Numbered from the stretch's first letter, positions 8,498 to 17,911 are shown. The stretch: DNA of 64,000 nucleotides from Olleya aquimaris (GCF_003259525.1 NZ_QLLO01000007.1:62001-126000), one strand, 5' to 3'. A program made the numbers and translations. The notes: a model not told the origin generated them from the sequence alone.

Positions 8498-9790
8498 ATG
8501 AAAAAACTATATATATTACTCCTTGCACTTTGCTTTGCTAACTTTAGTTATGCACAGCAAACTCCTGCAGATAAACAATCACAAGCCATATCTATAGAAG
8601 GTGCTACTGCACATTTAGGTAACGGAGAGGTTATTGAAAACGCCTTAATTATGTTTGAAAATGGTAAACTAACATTTGTTGGTAGTGCCAATGCAAAAAT
8701 TGCTAGAAAAGGTACAGTCATCGATGCTAAAGGAAAGCATGTGTATCCTGGTTTTATTGCACCAAATTCTACATTAGGATTAGTAGAAGTAGATGCAGTA
8801 AGAGCTAGTGATGACGATGATGAAGTTGGTACAATGAATCCGCATGTAAGAAGTATTATTGCTTACAACACCGAGTCTAAAGTTGTAGAGTCTATGCGAC
8901 CAAACGGAGTTTTAATGGCGCAAATCACACCACGTGGTGGACGTATTTCTGGAACTTCAAGTATTGTGCAATTAGATGCATGGAACTGGGAAGATGCAGT
9001 TATCAAACAAGATGATGGTATACATTTAAATTGGCCAAGAACATATTCTAGAGGTCGTTGGTGGTTAGGAGAACCTAATGTTTTAAAAGAAAACAAGGAT
9101 TATGCAAAAGAAGTTGAAGAATTAAATCACTTTTTTGCACAGAGCAAAGCTTATCTTGCTAGTAACAAATCCCCTAAAAACTTACCTTTTGAAGCTTTAC
9201 AAGGATTAACGGAAGGTTCAAAAAAATTATTTATCCACGTTGATAATGAAAAAGGAATTACCGATGCAATCAATTTTGCTAACACACAAAACATTAAAAA
9301 TATAGTAATTGTAGGTGGTTACGAAGCTAATAATGTTTCTGATTTACTAAAACAACATAATATACCTGTGTTACTACAACGTGTACACTCTAGACCAAAT
9401 GGAGATGATCATGATTATGATTTACCATATAAATTAGCGACACAATTAGTAAACTCTGGTGTTTTAGTAGGATTAGAAAACGCTGGTGACATGGAACGTA
9501 TGAACACTAGAAACTTACCTTTTCTAGCAGGAACAACAGTTGCCTATGGGTTATCCAAAGAACAAGCTTTAAGTTTAATTACATTAAATACAGCAAAAAT
9601 TTTAGGAATAGATAATACTGTAGGCTCTTTAGAAGTTGGTAAAGACGCAACTTTGTTTATTAGTGAAGGTGATGCTTTAGATATGCGAACTAATAAATTA
9701 AGTAAAGCCTATATTCAAGGTCGTGATATTAGTCTAGAGACACATCAAACAGAGTTATATAAACGCTATTCTGCAAAATATAAGCAGTAA
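8498..9790 (+). CDS. Secreted amidohydrolase-like protein with degenerate metal site
   Basis: The protein has 430 residues with a signal peptide (1-19, cleavage after SYA). The frame of the amidohydrolase family is clear: an N-terminal beta region (IENALIMFENGKLTFVG, VIDAKGKHVYPGFIAP) and a C-terminal return (LSLITLNTAKILGIDNTVGSLEVGKDATLFI). However, the HxH that normally follows PGFID is replaced by PNSTLG, and the usual catalytic Asp region reads LENAGDMERMN. It resembles the N-terminal half of the upstream 993-residue protein. It may be a binding or regulatory partner of that enzyme; this is inference. Confidence 0.8.
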   Translation: MKKLYILLLALCFANFSYAQQTPADKQSQAISIEGATAHLGNGEVIENALIMFENGKLTFVGSANAKIARKGTVIDAKGKHVYPGFIAPNSTLGLVEVDAVRASDDDDEVGTMNPHVRSIIAYNTESKVVESMRPNGVLMAQITPRGGRISGTSSIVQLDAWNWEDAVIKQDDGIHLNWPRTYSRGRWWLGEPNVLKENKDYAKEVEELNHFFAQSKAYLASNKSPKNLPFEALQGLTEGSKKLFIHVDNEKGITDAINFANTQNIKNIVIVGGYEANNVSDLLKQHNIPVLLQRVHSRPNGDDHDYDLPYKLATQLVNSGVLVGLENAGDMERMNTRNLPFLAGTTVAYGLSKEQALSLITLNTAKILGIDNTVGSLEVGKDATLFISEGDALDMRTNKLSKAYIQGRDISLETHQTELYKRYSAKYKQ

Positions 9791-9805
9791 TATAAATGAA
9801 TTGAG

Positions 9806-10171
9806 ATGAAATTGTTATTCACTTTAAGTCTAACTTTAATAAGTTATATTGGGTTTTCTCAAGAAGTCATAATTGAAGATAATCAACCAAACACTATTGA
9901 TTTATCTATAAATTATCAAGGCTTTGAAGACATTTACAATAAACTTAGAGCTATAAGTGAACATATTAATGAAACAACTACCATTATTAAACGTTTTGAT
10001 GAAATTAGACAGGGTCAATTAATAATCAATACAGAAAACCTAGGACGCTCTTTTGAAGGACTAAAAATGGATGCAAGACCTAGTTTGGATGTCGAGTTAC
10101 AACGCATCATGTTTACTGGTAATTTTTTTAATACTCAACAACGCACACCTTTGATTGTAAATCATGAATAA
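9806..10171 (+). CDS. Small secreted protein of unknown function
   Basis: The protein has 121 residues with a signal peptide (MKLLFTLSLTLISYIGFSQ) and a short, mostly helical mature part (FEDIYNKLRAISEHINETTTIIKRFDEIRQ). It starts 15 bp after the amidohydrolase-like gene, so the two are likely co-transcribed. I do not recognise the family. Confidence 0.7.
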   Translation: MKLLFTLSLTLISYIGFSQEVIIEDNQPNTIDLSINYQGFEDIYNKLRAISEHINETTTIIKRFDEIRQGQLIINTENLGRSFEGLKMDARPSLDVELQRIMFTGNFFNTQQRTPLIVNHE

Positions 10172-10198
10172 GGTCTAAATTTTAATCGTTAATAATTT

Positions 10199-10596
10199 AT
10201 GTCAGTCTGAGCGCAGTCGAAGACCTATAAACACCCTAATTTTTAATGTACTTTTATTATGTCTATATTCTAAAATGTTCTGACAACTCCTATTATACAG
10301 GAATTACAAATAATTTAGATCAAAGAATAAAAGAACACCAATTTGGAAAACATACAAATTGTTACACTTTTAAACGAAGACCCTTAAAACTAGAATTTTA
10401 TCAAGAATTTAATAATGTATTGCAAGCTATATATTTTGAAAAGAAAATAAAAGGTTGGACTAGAGCAAAAAAATTAGCTTTAATTACAAATGATGCTGAT
10501 ATGCTTCAAATTTTATCTGAATGCAGAAATGCTACTCATTTTAAATATGAAGGAATCTAGTACTGTATTACACTTCGACTGCGCTCAGTGTGACAT
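10199..10596. mobile_element. Inverted REP-like ends around a GIY-YIG gene (candidate element)
   Basis: The left end 10199-10222 and the right end 10573-10596 are inverted copies of a 24-base sequence with two mismatches; both contain CTGAGCGCAGTCGAAG in full. The only gene between them is the GIY-YIG nuclease. The arrangement is that of a small element made of one nuclease gene with terminal inverted repeats, and the ends belong to the dispersed repeat family of this genome. No target-site duplication was identified. Confidence 0.4.
10246..10560 (+). CDS. GIY-YIG nuclease family protein
   Basis: The protein has 104 residues, a single GIY-YIG domain without other parts. Its motifs are the YYVYILKCSDNSYYTGITNN opening, where YV-Y and YTG stand for GIY and YIG, Arg in LDQRIKEH (catalytic Arg), and a later Glu in AIYFEKKIKGW. 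Small stand-alone proteins of this type are frequent in Bacteroidota and often labelled UvrC-like; their role is not known. The gene lies between inverted REP-like sequences, and its last residues (ECRNATHFKYEGI) are close to the right repeat. Start ATG at 10246 is the only one that keeps the first strand. Confidence 0.85.
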   Translation: MYFYYVYILKCSDNSYYTGITNNLDQRIKEHQFGKHTNCYTFKRRPLKLEFYQEFNNVLQAIYFEKKIKGWTRAKKLALITNDADMLQILSECRNATHFKYEGI

Positions 10597-10636
10597 CCAA
10601 GTTTACATGTATATTTATAAATTACATTAAAACGAA

Positions 10637-11443
10637 TTATTTAACAAAATTACCCTTTTCAGGTTTTTCAAATAAAGAAGCATCTGGAGCTTTTGTTGAG
10701 ATTTTTACATCAGTAAACACATTTGGTGCTTTTGGTGTGGTTGGTTTATCATCTTTGTACCCATAACCTGTAATAGATTTAGGGACTAATAATCCATTTA
10801 TTGTTTGCCAATCATTATAGCGTCTAAAATGAAACTCGGTAGTATCAATTCCTGGCACAAAGTTAACCGTATAACCTAACCATTCCATGACATATGTGTT
10901 AGGATTATAAAATAATAAATATTGGTCTTCTGGTGTTTCTCCCACTCCGTTTTGGTAAGTTATTTTAATTCCAGGATAGGTAACTCCTTCAAAAACCAAA
11001 GGTTCTGTTTCTGAGTAATTAATTCCGTCATCAGACAATATAAAAGGCATAGCATAAAAATAAAACATCAAATTATATCCATATTTAGGGTCGTAACCTT
11101 TATAGGCTTGTTCTGTTTTATTAAGTAGCCAAACTTGCTTACCATCAAAACCAATACTATAATTTGGTGCGTCTATTAATGCTTTTCTGTTTAAAAGATT
11201 GGTTAGTGTGACCTCTTTACCTTCTGGTTTTTGTTGTGTGTATTCTAAAGATTTCATGGACTTCCATAAATCTATTCCACCATGTGCATCAAACACTTTT
11301 GTTAAATGTTCTGGATAAATTGATGTGGTAACATCTAAGGTTTCTTTTGAATAATCTGTAACAGTTGTTGTTTCTGATTTTGGTTCATTTTTACATGACA
11401 TTACTAGTAGCACGAGTAATAATGGGAAAGCTAATGGTTTCAT
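10637..11443 (-). CDS. DUF6503-like lipoprotein
   Basis: The protein has 268 residues. It begins with a lipoprotein signal (FPLLLVLLVMSCKNE, lipobox VMSC). The mature part has the look of a LolA/LolB-like half-barrel: HLTKVFDAHGGIDLWKSMKSLEYT, FDGKQVWLLNK, YPGIKITYQNGVG and FHFRRYNDWQTINGLLVPKSI. This pattern fits the flavobacterial DUF6503 family as I remember it. The probable site is the inner face of the outer membrane or the periplasm; the ligand is unknown. It has its own terminator side shared with the next minus-strand gene. Confidence 0.7.
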   Translation of the reverse strand: MKPLAFPLLLVLLVMSCKNEPKSETTTVTDYSKETLDVTTSIYPEHLTKVFDAHGGIDLWKSMKSLEYTQQKPEGKEVTLTNLLNRKALIDAPNYSIGFDGKQVWLLNKTEQAYKGYDPKYGYNLMFYFYAMPFILSDDGINYSETEPLVFEGVTYPGIKITYQNGVGETPEDQYLLFYNPNTYVMEWLGYTVNFVPGIDTTEFHFRRYNDWQTINGLLVPKSITGYGYKDDKPTTPKAPNVFTDVKISTKAPDASLFEKPEKGNFVK

Positions 11444-11500
11444 TTATATGTTGATTTTTTTAATTATAAATCTATGTCGAATTTAATTACTCTTCTTTAC

Positions 11501-11535
11501 AAAAAAAGCTTCAGTAATTACACTGAAGCTTTTTA
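11501..11535. terminator. Bidirectional terminator
   Basis: The stem AAAAGCTTCAG / CTGAAGCTTTT has runs of A and T on the two sides. It lies 60 bp downstream of the T9SS protein gene (minus strand) and upstream of the DUF6503 gene. Confidence 0.75.
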
Positions 11536-11548
11536 TTTTTAAGAGACA

Positions 11549-11564
11549 CTTCGGTTGCGCTCAG
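11549..11564 (-). repeat. REP-like core
   Basis: CTTCGGTTGCGCTCAG is the reverse-oriented repeat core with one changed base. It sits between the terminator and the stop codon of the T9SS protein gene. Confidence 0.6.
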
Positions 11565-11594
11565 AATGATAAAAAAATAACATGGTCTATATGC

Positions 11595-14500
11595 TTATTT
11601 CACAATGAGTTTTTGAATATGCTCTGTATTGCTGTTTTTAAGTTTTACAAAATACAATCCGCTTTCTAAGTTGCTAACATTAAAAGTATTTGAGGTCTCA
11701 GAATTAACTTGAGCAGATAGTACTTGTTTACCCTGAATGTCTATCACTGTCAAGGCGAAGCTTCCGCGTAAAGCGTTATTAAAACGAATAGTAACCTCTG
11801 AACTTGCTGGATTTGGATATACATTAAATGCATTAAAACTAAACTCGTCAACAGATAACTGAGGAGTTACAAAAGTGGTATTAAATGTATTTGTAACTAC
11901 TGCAGCATTGAAATCGAAATAGATTTCGGCAGTATTAGGGATTACAGTTCCAACAGTATAACCAGCTACAGGTTTAATTTTATAAACCACATATCCATGA
12001 CTTCCACGCTCATCTTGTATTTCTGCTGGAAGGTAGATATTATCAAATGTCCAAGTTAATTGGTTGTCTAATCTGTGCATGACCACATCGTGACTGGCAT
12101 CCAACATTTGGATAGTGGTGTTGTCTAATAAAGCATCTAAAGTGTTTTCTATTCTAATATTTACCGCTTCTGCTGTTCCTAAATTTTGAAATCTAATGGT
12201 GTAATACAAATACTCATCGGTTGTTATAAAATCGTCATAAACTACGTCAGGACCGTAAGATTCTGTAATATCATTAGGATCATAAGAACCCACGACTTCT
12301 TGGGTTACAGAAGCTGAATTATTTTCTGCAACAATATCATTGGTTGTGGTGATATAGGACACACTATTGGTTAACATAGTTCCTAAAGCTACAGAAGCTG
12401 GAACAGTCAAATCTGCATACATTGTTATAGATTGACCAGGTTGTAAGTTTACAAAATCGTAAATAAATCCTGTAGCAGTTAGTGTGATGGTTCCTGTTGC
12501 TGGAGGATTCCAAACATCATCAAAAATTACCGCAGGATCATGCATAAACTCGACACTTCCAGAAGTTACTGTTGTAGCACCTAGGTTTTCTATAACCACA
12601 TTGTTCCAGTATAAAAACCCTGGTACTGGAGAGATAGAAGGCACTAAATAGACTGCAACGTCTTCGCATTGCGCTATTTCTACAATAGGTATATCGACCA
12701 CAGTAGTATTACCAGTTGTAGCACTAATATTTTCGAATAATGCTGTTGGTATGCTATAACAGGTTTCGTATCCGGAATTGATAGTAAAGGTGATATCGTA
12801 GCTATTAGTTTCGTCATTATTAAAAATGGTGAAGCTTCCAGTTGTAGAGTTAACGGTATTGATAATGGTATCGTCATTGACTTCGTAAGTGAAAAAACCA
12901 TTAGTAAAAGGGGTGTCATTTCCATTAAAAACACCATCGTTATTGGCATCTAAAAAGGCATTTACCTGAATAAAACTTACTATTGAGGCACAAAACACAT
13001 CCACATCTAAAGATGTATAATTGTTACTACTACAACTAATAGAGACATCTGAATCTACAGTGAATGATATTGAATCTCCAGTTGATGTAAAGGTTAAACC
13101 TGAAATATCTCCAGCATTACCATAAGGTGTACTTGCATTTAGATTTGTTGTTCCATCAGAATCATACACAATAAGTTCGTCAAAATTATTTTCTACTTGT
13201 CCTGCATTAAAAACTATAGTTAAAGGTAAACCATCACTACTAGTATATGTAAACAAAGTAGTATCATTATTGTCATAACAATACGTCATGTTTGCAGGTT
13301 GATTTGTAGAACAATCTACTATAAAGTTAGTTTGTGGTAGTGTGGTAAAACTGTCTAAACATACCCAATCACTAAACCCATCTGCAGCACAATCCGAACG
13401 TACACAGACTTCATAATCTGTATTATAATTTAAGCCTGTTACAACAACTGGTATTGTATTGGTTACAATTCCGCCACCAACAGGCTCTCCTGTCCCAACT
13501 GGTTGCACAACATATTCCCAAGCGGTTTCAGTGCCATTTGCTGTCCAAGAAATATCTGCAGTAGATTCTGTAATATTAGTAACCGTAATATTACTTGGCA
13601 CTACACAAAAAGACCCACAAGTTTGTACGCGTAATAAGTCTATTGCAAGATCACCTTCAAAACTGTTTCCTGTTGCACCATAGCTAATTTCTATGTAAAT
13701 AATTTGACCTAAATAAGCATCTAAATTAACTCCAATAGGTAACCAGTCTTCTGTTTCAGATGCTTGATACTCTCCAGCCCAAGTAAATAGTGTTGTAAAT
13801 GGACCTGTAGCATCATTAGAGATTCCAACGTTTAGAGTTCCTATTTCTGCACCATAAGCATGCATATAAAATGATAATTCTGCAGACGTTAATGCATTAG
13901 TTAAATCTATTGCTGGACTAATTGCCGATGCTATTGCAGAAGAGTTTCCGCTAGCTTCATATTCTAGATGAGAATTTCCACTAAACGAGGCAAATGGTCC
14001 AGTATTTTGCGAGTTTGCATTACCAACAGTCACATCCCATTCGCCATTAGAACCCGTAAATGCTGTTCCTGTCCAACCGCTTGGTGTATCTGTTTCAAAA
14101 TCTTCAGTAAAAATATATGTAGCTGGTTCAGAACCACAATTAACTCCAACTGGTGGATTAGGAATTGTTCTAGTTGTAAAGCTTTCTTCAGTACATCCAA
14201 CTGCGTCTCCATTTGCATTGTATGGCACTATTGTAACGTAGTATGTTGTACTAGTTATTAAAGTTGCAGGTGTGTAAGTTAATACGTTTCCAACATCTAA
14301 TGCGTTAAGCACATCTGTACCACCAGAAGTAGTCCCAATAGATAGTTTGTAACCAACTACAACACCAGTTGCAGAATTCCAAGTTATTGAGGTGTTTTCA
14401 TTAACATTAACTGCAGCGTTTAATGGTGAACTTAATGTTGTACAACTAGGTACTGAAGACGTATTGACACAAAACACATCAAAATCCCATGGGCTACTGG

Positions 14501-15644
14501 TACAGCCAATAATAGATCCATCGGATGAAACTCCAATAGTAATAGTACTTCCAGTTGACACATAAGTTAACCCAGTTAAATCACCATTATTTCCATAAGG
14601 AGTTTGGCTATTTAAATCTGTAACTCCATCAGAATCTAAAATAATAACTTCATCATAACTATTTTCTGTTAATCCTGAGTTAAATACAACCTGTAAAGGT
14701 GAGCCATCACTACTTTCAAAAGTAAATTGTGTGGTATCGTTATTTTCATAACAGAAGGTTGTGTTTACAGATGTTCCGCAAGTTACTTGAGTAGGCGTTA
14801 CAGAGCAATCGTCTACAATTAAATCAAAACTAGTTATAGAATAACAATCTGTATGATTAGGTCTAACTCTTACGTAAATGGTCTCAGTTTGTAAAGCAGG
14901 ATAAGTCGTGGAATTAGGTATAGAATTGACATTGTTATCTGCATCTGCTTGAGTTAAGAAAAATGATATTTCATAAGCAAAATTTGCTGGTGCATTTTGT
15001 ACAATATTAGAGGTATGACCTATCAATGAAACTGCATCATTTAAACACGCAGTTAAAGGGTTTGGTGTACTTAAAACTGGAATATCATAGCTAATTACTT
15101 CTATAGTATTTGTGCTTTGGCAACCTGTGTTTGGATCATAAATATCAACTGTATAAGTACCACCAATATTGGTGGTTATAGTAGCAGTATTTTCGCCTGT
15201 ACTCCATTGATACACATAATTAGGATTAAGATTAGGGTTAAGCACGATGGATTCTCCGTCGCAAATCGCATTATCCACACCAAAATTGGCTACGGTAGAT
15301 TGGTTGACATATAAATTAAAACTAGTCGTTGCAGTATTACCTGTTGTTAAATCCATAACTGCAGCATAAATAGTTTGTGGATTTGTAGTATTGGTATAAG
15401 GACTTGATAATGGATTAACAACCGAAATAGCTTCCTGCTGCGAGGTATGATAAGTTACCTGAAACGAATTTGGGTCTTGACTACCAAGAATGGTATTATC
15501 TTGAACCGTTAAATCCCAATCGTAAAAACCATCTAAATTATCATCACAAACTTCTAAATCTGAAGGTTGATTGGCTGTAACTTGTCCAAATGCGGTTATT
15601 GAAATTAAAAAAGAGGCAAACAAAAACAGTAATTGTCTAGTCAT
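11595..15644 (-). CDS. Large T9SS-exported surface protein (CUB-like, FN3, MAM-like, DUF7619)
   Basis: The protein has 1349 residues from the ATG at 15642-15644, giving a signal peptide (MTRQLLFLFASFLISITAFGQ). The order is: an N-terminal repeat-like region with a PKD/Ig-like part (VYQWSTGENTATITTN), a CUB-like domain (TFCYENNDTTQFTFESSDG), an FN3 domain, a MAM-like jelly roll (FTEDFETDTPSGWTG), another FN3 (VTNITESTADISWTANG), a second CUB-like copy (TYCYDNNDTTLFTYTSSDG), a Cna-B-like stretch, DUF11/DUF7619 (GSYDPNDITESYG), and a type A sorting tail (FNVYPNPASSEVTI ... LYFVKLKNSN). It is probably an adhesin-like cell-surface protein. Confidence 0.9.
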   Translation of the reverse strand: MTRQLLFLFASFLISITAFGQVTANQPSDLEVCDDNLDGFYDWDLTVQDNTILGSQDPNSFQVTYHTSQQEAISVVNPLSSPYTNTTNPQTIYAAVMDLTTGNTATTSFNLYVNQSTVANFGVDNAICDGESIVLNPNLNPNYVYQWSTGENTATITTNIGGTYTVDIYDPNTGCQSTNTIEVISYDIPVLSTPNPLTACLNDAVSLIGHTSNIVQNAPANFAYEISFFLTQADADNNVNSIPNSTTYPALQTETIYVRVRPNHTDCYSITSFDLIVDDCSVTPTQVTCGTSVNTTFCYENNDTTQFTFESSDGSPLQVVFNSGLTENSYDEVIILDSDGVTDLNSQTPYGNNGDLTGLTYVSTGSTITIGVSSDGSIIGCTSSPWDFDVFCVNTSSVPSCTTLSSPLNAAVNVNENTSITWNSATGVVVGYKLSIGTTSGGTDVLNALDVGNVLTYTPATLITSTTYYVTIVPYNANGDAVGCTEESFTTRTIPNPPVGVNCGSEPATYIFTEDFETDTPSGWTGTAFTGSNGEWDVTVGNANSQNTGPFASFSGNSHLEYEASGNSSAIASAISPAIDLTNALTSAELSFYMHAYGAEIGTLNVGISNDATGPFTTLFTWAGEYQASETEDWLPIGVNLDAYLGQIIYIEISYGATGNSFEGDLAIDLLRVQTCGSFCVVPSNITVTNITESTADISWTANGTETAWEYVVQPVGTGEPVGGGIVTNTIPVVVTGLNYNTDYEVCVRSDCAADGFSDWVCLDSFTTLPQTNFIVDCSTNQPANMTYCYDNNDTTLFTYTSSDGLPLTIVFNAGQVENNFDELIVYDSDGTTNLNASTPYGNAGDISGLTFTSTGDSISFTVDSDVSISCSSNNYTSLDVDVFCASIVSFIQVNAFLDANNDGVFNGNDTPFTNGFFTYEVNDDTIINTVNSTTGSFTIFNNDETNSYDITFTINSGYETCYSIPTALFENISATTGNTTVVDIPIVEIAQCEDVAVYLVPSISPVPGFLYWNNVVIENLGATTVTSGSVEFMHDPAVIFDDVWNPPATGTITLTATGFIYDFVNLQPGQSITMYADLTVPASVALGTMLTNSVSYITTTNDIVAENNSASVTQEVVGSYDPNDITESYGPDVVYDDFITTDEYLYYTIRFQNLGTAEAVNIRIENTLDALLDNTTIQMLDASHDVVMHRLDNQLTWTFDNIYLPAEIQDERGSHGYVVYKIKPVAGYTVGTVIPNTAEIYFDFNAAVVTNTFNTTFVTPQLSVDEFSFNAFNVYPNPASSEVTIRFNNALRGSFALTVIDIQGKQVLSAQVNSETSNTFNVSNLESGLYFVKLKNSNTEHIQKLIVK

Positions 15645-15760
15645 AAAAGTGAGGGTTAGATTAATGTAATTAAAACAAGTCAATCTAGATTATTCCTACT
15701 TTTCAAATAAAAAATTAAGGAATAATTAAATTGAAAAAGTAGAGACTGCAAGAATTAACT

Positions 15761-15768
15761 TAAATTTG
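15761..15768 (+). promoter_or_regulatory. -7 box for RNA methyltransferase gene
   Basis: TAAATTTG fits TAnnTTTG and lies about 35 bp before the start at 15803. No well-spaced TTG was found. Confidence 0.4.
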
Positions 15769-15802
15769 TTTCAGTTTAAATATATGAATTTTAGTTATAC
15801 TA

Positions 15803-16600
15803 ATGAGTATTAAACAGATAAGCAGCACTCAAAACCCGTTAATTAAGCATCTTGTTTTATTAAAAGATAAATCTAGAGAACGAAAAAAAACAGGAACTTT
15901 TATCATTGAAGGCGAACGTGAGCTTCAACTAGCTATTAAAGGACACTATAGCATTGAAACCATTTTATTTTATCCAGAAATTTATGATGAAAAAAAGCTA
16001 AATCAATTTTCTGATGACTTGGACATCATTGAAATCTCTAAAGATGTGTATCAAAAATTAGCACATCGTGATACTACTGAAGGGATTATAGCTGTCGCAA
16101 AAAGCAAATCAAATGCTATTGAAAACTTAAATTTCAACACTAAAACACCTTTAGTACTTATTGCCGAAGCACCAGAAAAACCAGGAAATATTGGCGCCAT
16201 TTTACGCACTGCAGATGCAGCAAATGTGGATGCTGTTATTATAGCAAATCCTAAAACAGATTTATACAATCCAAACATTATACGCTCTAGTGTTGGCTGT
16301 GTATTTACTAACCAAATTGCTACAGGGACCACCACAGAGATTATCACCTTTTTAAACCAAAATAATATTGCAATATACAGTGCTATTTTGCAAGATGCTG
16401 TTAATTATCACGAGCAAGATTACACACAAGCATCTGCAATAGTAGTTGGTACCGAAGCAGATGGTTTAAGCCAAGAATGGCGAGACGCGTCCAATCAAAA
16501 CATTAAAATCCCTATGCAAGGAGCAATAGATTCTATGAACGTATCTGTTGCAGCAGGTATCCTAATTTTTGAAGCTAAACGTCAGCGTAATTTTAAATAA
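15803..16600 (+). CDS. TrmH/SpoU-family RNA 2'-O-methyltransferase
   Basis: The protein has 265 residues. The N-terminal 95 residues form the RNA-binding substrate domain of the family (ISSTQNPLIKHLVLLKDKSRERK, GTFIIEGERELQLA). The C-terminal SPOUT knot has its three motifs: EKPGNIGAILRTADA, VVGTEADGLS and IPMQGAIDSMNVSVAAGILIFE. It uses SAM to methylate a ribose in rRNA or tRNA. The exact target cannot be read from the sequence. The next gene begins 4 bp downstream, so the two probably form an operon. Confidence 0.9.
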   Translation: MSIKQISSTQNPLIKHLVLLKDKSRERKKTGTFIIEGERELQLAIKGHYSIETILFYPEIYDEKKLNQFSDDLDIIEISKDVYQKLAHRDTTEGIIAVAKSKSNAIENLNFNTKTPLVLIAEAPEKPGNIGAILRTADAANVDAVIIANPKTDLYNPNIIRSSVGCVFTNQIATGTTTEIITFLNQNNIAIYSAILQDAVNYHEQDYTQASAIVVGTEADGLSQEWRDASNQNIKIPMQGAIDSMNVSVAAGILIFEAKRQRNFK

Positions 16601-16604
16601 TTTT

Positions 16605-17837
16605 ATGACTCCTACTACTCTATTTTACATTATCATAGCTATAATAGTTATTAATTTTATTATTGATACTATTTTAAATGCGCTTAACGCGAAACATTTT
16701 AATGATGTTTTACCTGCAGAATTAGAAGATGTTTATGATACAGAAGAATACAAAAAATCGCAACGTTACAAAGCCACAAACTATACATTTGGTTTGCTTA
16801 CTTCTGGGTTTTCTTTGGTATTGACCTTAGCGTTTTTCTATTTAGATGGTTTTGCATTTGTGGATCAATTAGCACGACAATTTAGCGATAATTCTATAGT
16901 AATTTCCTTAGTGTTTTTTGGAATTATTATGTTAGGTAGTGATCTATTAACCACACCATTTGCATATTACAAAACCTTTGTTATAGAAGAGCAATTTGGG
17001 TTTAACAAAACCACAACAACCACTTTTATTTTAGACAAAATAAAAGGTTGGATTATGATGATTATAGTTGGAGGAGCCATATTAGCTGCATTAGCCTGGT
17101 TTTACCAACAAACAGGTGAGCAGTTTTGGTTGTATGCTTGGTTACTAATTACTGTGTTTACTGTTTTTGTTAACCTGTTTTACTCCAAATTAATTGTACC
17201 CATTTTTAATAAACAAAGTCCTTTAGAGGAAGGTGATTTGCGGACATCAATTTCTGATTATGCTAAATCCGTAGGTTTTAATTTGGACAAAATATTTGTT
17301 ATAGATGGCTCCAAACGCAGTACAAAAGCTAACGCCTATTTTTCTGGATTTGGAAGCGAAAAACGCGTCACACTTTACGACACACTAATTAACGATTTAG
17401 ACAACGACGAAATCGTAGCAGTACTTGCACACGAGGTTGGACATTACAAGAAAAAACACATTATATTTAACTTAATAGCATCTGTAATACTTACTGGATT
17501 TACCTTATTTATTTTGTCGTTATTGATTGGTAACCCTATACTAAGTCAAGCATTGGGTATTCCTCAACCTAGTTTTCATATTGGATTGATAGCTTTTGGT
17601 ATTTTATATTCGCCAATATCAGAAATAACAGGATTAATTATGAATTGGTTTTCGCGTAAGTTTGAATATCAAGCAGATAATTATGCCAAAACCACCTTTA
17701 AAGCAGAGCCTTTAATAACCTCTTTAAAAAAGCTATCTAAAAATAGCTTAAGTAACTTAACACCACATCCTGCATATGTTTTTATGCATTATTCGCATCC
17801 TACTTTATTAGAAAGAATAACCAATTTAAAGGGGTAA
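16605..17837 (+). CDS. M48 family (Ste24/CAAX protease-like) membrane metallopeptidase
   Basis: The protein has 410 residues, the usual Ste24 size. There are membrane segments near 1-20, 55-80, 95-115, 140-165, 175-195, 290-315 and 325-350. The zinc site is HEVGH at His276 with the third ligand in FEYQADNYA. The N-terminal part has the CAAX-protease signature region (DIYDTEEYKKSQRY-like, EDVYDTEEYKKSQRYKAT). It probably acts in membrane protein quality control, since prenylation is not expected in bacteria. The start at 16605 leaves 4 bp after the methyltransferase stop; a longer start inside that gene is unlikely. Confidence 0.9.
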   Translation: MTPTTLFYIIIAIIVINFIIDTILNALNAKHFNDVLPAELEDVYDTEEYKKSQRYKATNYTFGLLTSGFSLVLTLAFFYLDGFAFVDQLARQFSDNSIVISLVFFGIIMLGSDLLTTPFAYYKTFVIEEQFGFNKTTTTTFILDKIKGWIMMIIVGGAILAALAWFYQQTGEQFWLYAWLLITVFTVFVNLFYSKLIVPIFNKQSPLEEGDLRTSISDYAKSVGFNLDKIFVIDGSKRSTKANAYFSGFGSEKRVTLYDTLINDLDNDEIVAVLAHEVGHYKKKHIIFNLIASVILTGFTLFILSLLIGNPILSQALGIPQPSFHIGLIAFGILYSPISEITGLIMNWFSRKFEYQADNYAKTTFKAEPLITSLKKLSKNSLSNLTPHPAYVFMHYSHPTLLERITNLKG

Positions 17838-17850
17838 ACTTTGTCCCTAA

Positions 17851-17882
17851 AAATTATTATTTAGAATTATTATAAATAATTT
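17851..17882. promoter_or_regulatory. Inverted repeat overlapping the TonB receptor promoter (possible Fur-type operator)
   Basis: The 32-bp AT-rich dyad has arms AAATTATTAT and ATAAATAATTT and ends on the -33 TTG. Its position and composition suit a metal-dependent repressor site in front of an iron uptake operon. The identity of the regulator is inference. Confidence 0.35.
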
Positions 17883-17911
17883 GGAAAATCCAAAACACTG
17901 AGATATTTTTG
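17881..17911 (+). promoter_or_regulatory. Promoter of TonB receptor gene
   Basis: TTG at 17881-17883 and TATTTTTG at 17904-17911 are 20 bp apart, close to the Bacteroidota TTG-N19-TAnnTTTG pattern. The start codon is 41 bp downstream of the box. Confidence 0.6.
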
